A stretch of 38,094 bases of DNA from Bacteroidales bacterium (GTDB lineage Bacteria > Bacteroidota > Bacteroidia > Bacteroidales > P3): the NCBI GenBank assembly GCA_017479385.1, contig JAFVCE010000021.1, forward strand, positions 1 through 38,094, written 5' to 3'. The notes under the pieces are model-generated. The model made no database searches and was not told the DNA's origin. It saw only the letters and a program-made list of their open reading frames with translations. A program made the translations under genes and the position numbers. Positions 31,748 to 38,094 of the stretch are shown here, piece by piece (within the stretch, counting starts at the first letter, position 1; every line of letters starts with the position of its first letter).

Positions 31748-32230
31748 CTACTTGGGTTGGGCTTCGACCGCCGGCTTGGCCCACAGGTTGAGGAAGCGCT
31801 CCACGCGCTTGCGACTATAGCCTTTGCCCTCTTCGAGGCTTTCGCTCTCTTGAATGTGGATAAGCTCGCCCTTATCGTTGAGCACCACAAAGGCGGGGTA
31901 GCCAAAACGGCCAGGGTTACCTAAGCGACGCATGGCTTCAAGATTTTTGTTAGCCGAGGAATAATTGACGTGGATGTAGACAAAATTTTTGGCCATAAGC
32001 GGGGCAATGACACTGTCGGTGCGGGCAAATTCGGCAAAACGAAGACACCACGGACACCAGTTGCCACCCACCTGACACATCACATAGCGACCCGAAGCCT
32101 GCGCCTCGACTAATGCAGAATCGATTTGATGCATGGCATCGGTACGCTCGTTATAAACTTTGACCGACTGCGCCCAAGTGCCTGCCATAAAGCTCACTGT
32201 CATTACCAGCAGGAGGAGCATTTTTTTCAT
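31748..32230 (-). CDS. Exported thioredoxin-like protein
   Basis: A 160-residue protein with a signal peptide (MKKMLLLLVMTVSFMAGTWA) and a thioredoxin fold. The redox motif WCPWC has Cys59 and Cys62, and the cis-proline loop is RFGYPAFVVLND. I chose the ATG at 32230, which puts the signal sequence at the N terminus; an ATG 27 bp upstream is possible. Likely a periplasmic thiol-disulfide oxidoreductase. It lies 144 bp before dedA, which has its own promoter, so it is probably a separate unit. Confidence 0.87.
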   Translation of the reverse strand: MKKMLLLLVMTVSFMAGTWAQSVKVYNERTDAMHQIDSALVEAQASGRYVMCQVGGNWCPWCLRFAEFARTDSVIAPLMAKNFVYIHVNYSSANKNLEAMRRLGNPGRFGYPAFVVLNDKGELIHIQESESLEEGKGYSRKRVERFLNLWAKPAVEAQPK

Positions 32231-32379
32231 ATAAGTGCGGTTCGAATTCTTTTCCATGGCGAATTATCTCTTTTTTTCGAAACATTACAATAACGACAAA
32301 AAAGCCATTTTATTGTGCAGCACAGATATTTTTTCGCAGCAACCGCAACTCGCTGCCATAAAGAGACAAAAAGCAGAGA

Positions 32380-32898
32380 CTAATTGCCCGACTTTTCGAG
32401 CGTCATATACTCCTTGGCATACTCCACGTAGTGCGCCGCATTGTCGGTTTGGCCGGGACGTGTTGGTTTGAGGTAGCGAGCCGGCACGCCTCCCCAAATC
32501 TCGTGAGGCGGAATTTTGGTACCTTGCAGCACCAGCGCGCCGGCAGCCACAATGGAGCCCTCGCCCACCTCGCAGTCGTCGAGCAACGTAGCTCCCATGC
32601 CAATGAGGGCTCCGTCGCAAATGGTGCAGGCGTGTACGGTGACGTTATGGCCTATGGTGACGTCGTTGCCGATATGAGTGGGGCCAGTGTCGTGGGTGAC
32701 GTGAATACAGGAGCCGTCTTGCACGTTGGAACGGTCGCCGATGATGATTGGTGCCACGTCGCCACGTACCACGGCGTTGAACCAGACCGAACATTGGTCG
32801 CCCAACGTCACGTCGCCAACCAGCGTAGCGTTCTCGCTGAAGTAACAGTCGCGCCCCCACTTGGGGCTACGTCCTCTGAAAGATTTGATTAGTGCCAT
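32380..32898 (-). CDS. Gamma-carbonic anhydrase-like hexapeptide-repeat protein
   Basis: A 172-residue left-handed beta-helix protein. Hexapeptide repeats run from about 24 to 125 (ATLVGDVTLGDQCSVWF, IIIGDRSNVQDGSCIHV). The three zinc ligands of the gamma-class family are present: His66 in CIHVTHD, and His84 and His89 in IGHNVTVHAC. Members hydrate CO2 or are inactive scaffolds; activity cannot be judged here. I start at the ATG at 32898 because the predicted promoter (-7 box 32947-32954) rules out the longer start at 32949, which lies within that box. Confidence 0.9.
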   Translation of the reverse strand: MALIKSFRGRSPKWGRDCYFSENATLVGDVTLGDQCSVWFNAVVRGDVAPIIIGDRSNVQDGSCIHVTHDTGPTHIGNDVTIGHNVTVHACTICDGALIGMGATLLDDCEVGEGSIVAAGALVLQGTKIPPHEIWGGVPARYLKPTRPGQTDNAAHYVEYAKEYMTLEKSGN

Positions 32899-32946
32899 AG
32901 TATGCGTAACTATTGATGTTTTTCTAATTCGATATAATTGAGTTTG

Positions 32947-32978
32947 CAAAGTTACGCAAAAAAATTAGAACTATCAAA
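32947..32978 (-). promoter_or_regulatory. Promoter of the gamma-carbonic anhydrase-like gene
   Basis: On the minus strand TTTG (32975-32978), 20 bp, TAACTTTG (32947-32954). Good consensus match. It decides the start codon of the gene. Confidence 0.78.
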
Positions 32979-33023
32979 AAAATCTTCGCTTCGCGCATAC
33001 TTTATTTCGCCCAACTTTGCGTT

Positions 33024-36000
33024 TTATTCCACCACCACTTTATGGGCTTTGTGTCCAACATAAATAAGGTATACACCTCGTGGCAGTATGGCATCGGTGG
33101 GCCATTGCCGACCACTGACGTCATACAACGTAAAGTGCTCCGCGCCTCGAACTATTATTTGTCCGTTCTGCACCGAGATACTTATCCTGTCTGCTTCGAC
33201 CATATCAATGCCTACGGCCTCTTTTCTCTCGAATGTAGCGACAAAACGTAGTGTGCTGATAACTGTAACTTGCCGAACCTGCGTAGTGTCTCCATCTTGC
33301 CACTGAACAAAACGGTAGTCGTCGAACGGGTGTGCCACAATGTTTGCAACGCTTCCATAATCGTAACTGCCGCTACCTGCCACCTGGCCCATAGAGTAGT
33401 CGTTGGCCTCGACGGTCACGTCGTACTGTTCTGGCTCGAAAAGCGCTGTATAGGTCATGTCGGCTATTGCCACATCTGTTCGCGGATTACTGCTACCCCC
33501 ATCGTCCCATTGATAAAAATAATAGTGCTCGCGCGGCGTGGCTACGAGTGTGTATTGCTCACCCGCCCAATAGACACCGCCCCCCAACACAGCACCGCGG
33601 ATTGTGTCGTTTGCCACAACGTCAATGTTATAGCGGGCATCGCGAGTGAAGATGGCTTCGTAGCGCTCATCGGCCAACGTAACGACTGGCCGAGGGTTGG
33701 CAGTGTTGCCATCGTCCCATTGCACAAAGTGGCAGTGCTCGCGAGGCGTGGCTGTTAGGGTGGCCTGTTGCTGGTACTGGTAGAGCCCGCCACCAGAAAC
33801 CGAACCTAACAACGTGTCGTTGGGTTCGACAGTAATCAGGTACTGGTTAAGCTCGAATTGAGCAGCAAAGAGAGTGTCTTGCTGCAATGTCACCGCACGA
33901 GGGTTATCGGTATTTCCATCGCCCCATCGCACAAAGTGGTAGCCATAGAATGGCGTAGCGAGAAGTGTCTCGTTGAGATTGCTCGTCTTTGTGTGCGACA
34001 CCGAACCCCTACTACTATCACACTCAACTGTTAGCCCAACAAAAATGGCAGTAAGCAGCGTATCTTGTTGCACATTGAACGTAATTGGGTTTTGCACCTC
34101 GCCATTATTCCACCGCAAGAAGTGCCATCCGGTTAACGGCACAGCCTGGAAGGTTACAGGGGTTAAGTAACCATATATGCCACCTTCGTTGGCAACAATG
34201 CCGCGCGTGGTGTCGCTCGAGTTACAGACAACACGATAGTGGTTCACATCCCACATGGCAAGAAGCGAAGTATCTTGCACAACCGTTATCTGTCGTGGAT
34301 TGCTCATATTACCATCGTTCCAGCCAGCAAAGAGGTAGCCATACTTAGCTGTGGCCGAAACCGTTGTTCTGCTGCCATACGGTAAAATACCTGTACCATA
34401 GACGTGGCCCATAGCGGTATCGGCGGAGGCAACAGTCACGGCATGAGTATCGATAACAAAAAAGGCGGTGAAAAGAGTGTCTCTTGTAACAGTTATGGTC
34501 CGAGGATTATCGGTAACACTGTCGTTCCACATCGCAAAATGGTAATGCTCTTCAGCAACAGCAGTTAAGGCCACCTGCTGCAGGTAGGGGTAGCTGCCGC
34601 CACCCATGGCGGTGCCAATAGTTACGTTGCTGCTGTTGGTCACAATCAGGTAGCTGTTCGCCTCGAACTGGGCGGTGTAGCGTGCCGAGTCGGTTACCAC
34701 TACGGTACGCGGATTGTCGGTATTGCCGTCCTGCCACTGCACGAAATGGTAGCCATAGTAGGGCGTAGCCGCAAGGGTGGCCGCTGCATTGTGGTTGTAG
34801 GTACCGCTGCCGCTCACCGCACCCATATTGCTGTTGTTGCTCTGCACCGCAAGGGCATAGCTGTTGATGGCAAACTGGGCGGTGTAGGTGGCGTTCTGCG
34901 TGATGGAGACAAGGCGTGGGTTGTCGGTGTTGCCGTCGCTCCACTGCGTGAAGCGGTAGCCTGCGTTGGGCAGGGCTTCGATATTCACGGGCGTGAGGTA
35001 GCTGTACGAGCCGCCGCCGCTGGTGGTGCCTATGGCGGGGTTGCTGCTCTGCACGGTGAGGATATAGGTGTTTATCTCGAACTGCGCCGTCAGGGTCAGT
35101 GCACTCTGCACGGTAAGTTGGCGTGGGTTGTCGGTCGTGCCGTCGCTCCACTGCGTGAAGTGGTAGCCGTAGGTCTCCACGGCCATCAGCGTGGCGGTGC
35201 TGCCGTAGGTGTAGGTGCCGCTGCCGTAGGTGCTGCCCATGGTGGGGTCGTTTGGTTCGGCGGTGATGGCATAGCTGTTGGCGGCGAACTGGGCGGTGAA
35301 CATAGAATCGCGCGTAACGGTGATGGTGCGCGGATTGTCGGTCACATCGTCTTGCCACTTCACGAAGTGATAGCCGTAGGCCGGCGTGGCCATCATCGAC
35401 ATCTCATGGAGGTAGTTGTAGCTGCCGCCACCGCTCACGCTGCCCATGGTGGTGTTGCTGGGCGTAGCCACTATGCTGTAGCTGTTCACGCCGAAGTAGG
35501 CCGTGAATGTCGAGTCCTGGCTGACCGTGATAGTGCGCGGATTGAGCGTCGAGCCGTCGTTCCACTGCGTGAAGTGGTAGCCATAGTTGGCGGTGGCGGT
35601 GAGGCTCACCTGGTTCATATAGTAGTACACGCCGCTGCCGCCCACGTTGCCCATCTCGGGGTTGGCGTTGGCCACGGTGATGCTACTCACGTTGCTGACG
35701 AAGACGGCGGTGAAGAGCGAGTCGCGTATGGCGGCCAGGTAACGTGGGTTCTGCGTGTTGCCGTCGCTCCACTTGAGGAAGTGATAGCCGTTGTAGGCCG
35801 TGGCCGAGAGGGTTACGGAGGCGTTGTAGTTATAGAGGCCTGTGCCGCTCGCCGCACCCATCGTGCTGTCGTTGCAGGACACGGTGATATAACTATAGTT
35901 TACGGCGAATATGGCCTCGAAAGAGGTATCCTGCGTCATGGCTATCTGGCGAGGATTGGCGGTGTTGCCGTCGTTCCATTGCAGGAAGTGGTAGCCGCTG

Positions 36001-37418
36001 TTGGCGGTGGCCTGCAGGCGAGCCGTGTGGTCGGTGCAGGTGGGCTGTTGCGTCACCGCAGCCGTACCCATCACCGCGTTGTTGCTCGTCGCCGCGAGGC
36101 GGTAGGGTGGTGCCTCGACGATGTTGGGGAAATTCTCCCAGTGGGTGGTGGTGTAGTAGGAGAGTACCGCGCCGCAGGGGACGCTGACCGTCACCATGCT
36201 ATCCACCGCGCTGAAGGTGTGGGCGAAGATAGTGGGCGGCGTGCTGCCGAGCATCTCTATCTCGCTCACTGTGCCGTTGTTGGCGTAAGCGTAGTCGCCT
36301 ATGGTGGTGATGCCGTCAGGGAAGGTGAGCCTACCACCGAGATCCACGCAGCCGTCGAAGGCGTGGCTGCCAATGGTAGTCAACGACTGCGGCAGCTCGC
36401 TGCGCAGCAGGCGTGTGCAACCCATAAAGGCCTTGTCGCCGATGCTGGTAATGCCGTCACCCCAGCTGACGTTCTTCAGGCGGTAGCAGTCCTTGAACGC
36501 CTCGTCGCCGATAGTTTGCACGCTATCGCCCAACGATACCTCCACCAGCCTGTCGCACCCCGAGAAAGCCCCCTCGCCAATGCTCCGCGCATTGGTAGAC
36601 ACCGACAGTATGTTATCGCAGTTGGCGAAAGCATACTTACCAATCTTAATAGTACTTTCTATTGCAGACATTATTATTGTTCCCCCATAGTTATGAAATG
36701 CATGTGCCCCTATACTGATAGCATTATTAAGATTAATGGTACTATTAATCCCACAAAGACAGAAAGAAGAATCCCCAATATACCTAATATCCTCTGATAG
36801 AATAGTCGCATCACTTACATTAGTACACTTATAAAATGCGTACTCACATACTTTTTTAACGTTTCTGCCAATAACTATCGTGTTCAATGCCGAGCGTTGA
36901 TTCATGAAAAATGGCGGTATTACCTGTACATTATCACCTACGACAACTTTATGGATACGACCAGGTGACTCGTTTACATAACCCATAGCACCATCACCAT
37001 GGAACCACTTGCTTTGACAATTGACTGCATTATATATCACAGAATCAAGAGAGGTACATCCGAGAAATGCATGTCTTCCTATCCTTGAAATATTCTTGCT
37101 AATACATATTCCTTTAATACTATTACATCCATTAAATGCATCTTCACTAATACCCACTACTGGGTAATTCCGGCCATCATGATATACACTGTCTGGAATA
37201 GCCACATAACCCGATGGATAATGTCCATAATTGTAATATCTGCTATCTAAGCCGAAATTATAACGTACGTACTCTTCATATGTTACGATTACTCCATTAT
37301 CAACAATTCTATAATATAGCGTTTGACCTGTGCTACAGACCGCAGAGAAGTCATAGTTTTGTGCGGAGCAATTAACTGCTGCCGCGAACAATAACATCGT
37401 AATAATTATCCTTTTCAT
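33024..37418 (-). CDS. Giant surface protein: BspA-like LRRs, 14 B-repeats, T9SS sorting domain
   Basis: A 1464-residue exported protein. The signal peptide is at 1-19 (MKRIIITMLLFAAAVNCSA). Residues about 85-420 are BspA/TpLRR-type leucine-rich repeats (units such as IGRHAFLGCTSL and IGDKAFMGCTRL). Then come 14 tandem modules of about 69 residues of the divergent InlB B-repeat type, each with a GYHF.QW.DG.T.NPR signature, from about 440 to 1400. The last 60 residues (ISISVQNGQIIVRG to the end) look like a type IX sorting domain. Such proteins act in adhesion or as surface stalks. The start overlaps the upstream gene by 4 bp. Base composition is uneven: the first 250 codons are AT-rich while B-repeats 2-7 are GC-rich, suggesting a mosaic origin. 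Confidence 0.88.
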   Translation of the reverse strand: MKRIIITMLLFAAAVNCSAQNYDFSAVCSTGQTLYYRIVDNGVIVTYEEYVRYNFGLDSRYYNYGHYPSGYVAIPDSVYHDGRNYPVVGISEDAFNGCNSIKGICISKNISRIGRHAFLGCTSLDSVIYNAVNCQSKWFHGDGAMGYVNESPGRIHKVVVGDNVQVIPPFFMNQRSALNTIVIGRNVKKVCEYAFYKCTNVSDATILSEDIRYIGDSSFCLCGINSTINLNNAISIGAHAFHNYGGTIIMSAIESTIKIGKYAFANCDNILSVSTNARSIGEGAFSGCDRLVEVSLGDSVQTIGDEAFKDCYRLKNVSWGDGITSIGDKAFMGCTRLLRSELPQSLTTIGSHAFDGCVDLGGRLTFPDGITTIGDYAYANNGTVSEIEMLGSTPPTIFAHTFSAVDSMVTVSVPCGAVLSYYTTTHWENFPNIVEAPPYRLAATSNNAVMGTAAVTQQPTCTDHTARLQATANSGYHFLQWNDGNTANPRQIAMTQDTSFEAIFAVNYSYITVSCNDSTMGAASGTGLYNYNASVTLSATAYNGYHFLKWSDGNTQNPRYLAAIRDSLFTAVFVSNVSSITVANANPEMGNVGGSGVYYYMNQVSLTATANYGYHFTQWNDGSTLNPRTITVSQDSTFTAYFGVNSYSIVATPSNTTMGSVSGGGSYNYLHEMSMMATPAYGYHFVKWQDDVTDNPRTITVTRDSMFTAQFAANSYAITAEPNDPTMGSTYGSGTYTYGSTATLMAVETYGYHFTQWSDGTTDNPRQLTVQSALTLTAQFEINTYILTVQSSNPAIGTTSGGGSYSYLTPVNIEALPNAGYRFTQWSDGNTDNPRLVSITQNATYTAQFAINSYALAVQSNNSNMGAVSGSGTYNHNAAATLAATPYYGYHFVQWQDGNTDNPRTVVVTDSARYTAQFEANSYLIVTNSSNVTIGTAMGGGSYPYLQQVALTAVAEEHYHFAMWNDSVTDNPRTITVTRDTLFTAFFVIDTHAVTVASADTAMGHVYGTGILPYGSRTTVSATAKYGYLFAGWNDGNMSNPRQITVVQDTSLLAMWDVNHYRVVCNSSDTTRGIVANEGGIYGYLTPVTFQAVPLTGWHFLRWNNGEVQNPITFNVQQDTLLTAIFVGLTVECDSSRGSVSHTKTSNLNETLLATPFYGYHFVRWGDGNTDNPRAVTLQQDTLFAAQFELNQYLITVEPNDTLLGSVSGGGLYQYQQQATLTATPREHCHFVQWDDGNTANPRPVVTLADERYEAIFTRDARYNIDVVANDTIRGAVLGGGVYWAGEQYTLVATPREHYYFYQWDDGGSSNPRTDVAIADMTYTALFEPEQYDVTVEANDYSMGQVAGSGSYDYGSVANIVAHPFDDYRFVQWQDGDTTQVRQVTVISTLRFVATFERKEAVGIDMVEADRISISVQNGQIIVRGAEHFTLYDVSGRQWPTDAILPRGVYLIYVGHKAHKVVVE

Positions 37419-38094
37419 TTCAGTGAATGTTTGTTCTGTTTGTTAATCATTTCACATATTAGATTCCAAATTGACAAGAAACAATTTGGCCATTGATTAT
37501 CCCCTTCAAGAAGAAGCCCAAATAGACGTTCCGTATCTTCGTTTGTTGTTCCAATTTCAACTCCTATATGAAAAAGTTGCAACCATAACAATAAGGCATA
37601 TTTCATCCTGTCAGGATAGTTGTGTTCCTCACAATAATAGACCAATTTAAATACGCTGTACTCAATCTCTTCAGATAAGCCGTCTCTAAAAGTTATTATT
37701 GTTTCTTTCTTATCCGTATAACAATATAATAATGATGGATTGAGCCCATATATTGAAGCAATACAATCAAATGTCGATTTGTGGGATTTCCCTTTTGTAT
37801 TATGAAGAGTGTCAAATACATGCTCTAGAGTGATGGCATAGAGCATAAGGTATTGATAAAAAACGGAATGATAATATTCTTGGAAGCCACTCACTGCATA
37901 TTCTCGGTCAAAGGCGTGATTCTGTCTGCTTATCTCTTTTTCCGCTTCATCACGAAAAATATGGATTAATTGTATATGTGTATAATAACCTTTGTCCTGA
38001 AAGAGTGTTTTCAATATTGGGTTTTGCCTTACAACATCTATCATTTTGCAGTTATCATCTTCATTACACTTTTTATAGGCATTTTCAATAGCAT
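37415..38094 (-). CDS. Unknown protein, 5' end beyond the window
   Basis: The frame is open from the stop at 37415 to the right window edge, so the start is not visible. An ATG at 38044 would give 209 residues, but codons upstream of it (reading AIENAYKKCNEDDNCK) look coding, so the real protein is probably longer. The visible part is rich in aromatic residues and predicted helices (YHSVFYQYLMLYAITLEHVF, RMKYALLLWLQLFHIGVEIG) without a recognisable motif or signal peptide. It is AT-rich compared with most neighbours. The stop overlaps the start of the LRR/B-repeat gene by 4 bp, so the two are translationally coupled. I do not recognise the family. Confidence 0.7.
   Translation of the reverse strand, partial: AIENAYKKCNEDDNCKMIDVVRQNPILKTLFQDKGYYTHIQLIHIFRDEAEKEISRQNHAFDREYAVSGFQEYYHSVFYQYLMLYAITLEHVFDTLHNTKGKSHKSTFDCIASIYGLNPSLLYCYTDKKETIITFRDGLSEEIEYSVFKLVYYCEEHNYPDRMKYALLLWLQLFHIGVEIGTTNEDTERLFGLLLEGDNQWPNCFLSIWNLICEMINKQNKHSLK

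Noticed and set aside
34746-36797. 683-residue plus-strand open frame opposite the B-repeat gene.
   Set aside because: Its repeats mirror the B-repeats on the other strand, and the minus-strand protein has a signal peptide, domains and a sorting signal.

Overview
The window looks like chromosome from a member of the Bacteroidetes, most likely order Bacteroidales. Several genes are preceded by the phylum's promoter pattern (TTTG, 19-20 bp, TAnnTTTG). Two secreted proteins end in type IX secretion sorting domains, one carries BspA-like leucine-rich repeats, and there is a Cas9 of the large II-C type found in this phylum. Coding density is ordinary and most genes lie on the minus strand.

1-7500: a complete type II-C CRISPR-Cas locus apart from the left end of its array. 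The array (47-nt repeats, 29-30-nt spacers) enters from beyond base 1 and ends at 1304. Six bases later, on the same strand, comes a full-length degenerate anti-repeat followed by a strong hairpin terminator. I read this as the tracrRNA. Because it directly follows the last repeat, a read-through transcript would fold as spacer-repeat-loop-anti-repeat-terminator, the layout of a natural single-guide RNA. cas9-cas1-cas2 run toward the array on the minus strand. An 11-bp tandem repeat inside an inverted repeat lies upstream of cas9.

7500-17000: a lipoprotein flavin reductase-like gene, a uracil-DNA glycosylase-family gene, a decayed ISAon1-like insertion sequence with perfect 14-bp ends, a secreted C10 cysteine peptidase with an odd insertion before its catalytic Cys, an unrecognised membrane protein coupled to nhaD, and yidC.

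17000-27150: tRNA-Pro(GGG), a lon/PD40-OmpA-like gene pair, ugd, htpG, an orphan PqqD-like protein and an alanine-rich barrel-OmpA protein. Two copies of one 17-bp palindrome flank ugd, on the sides facing lon and htpG.

27150-38094: a compact dedA-sufS-recN-aroK operon, a thioredoxin-like protein, a gamma-carbonic anhydrase-like protein, a 1464-residue LRR/B-repeat surface protein, and the 3' part of an unknown gene that runs off the right edge.

Four intergenic regions (near 1.5, 10.0, 16.95 and 27.35 kb) carry copies of one dispersed element made of 11-bp units of the form GTCGKRTTRRG next to imperfect inverted arms. I do not recognise it as a named family. With the CRISPR/tracrRNA fusion, it is the most unusual content of the window.
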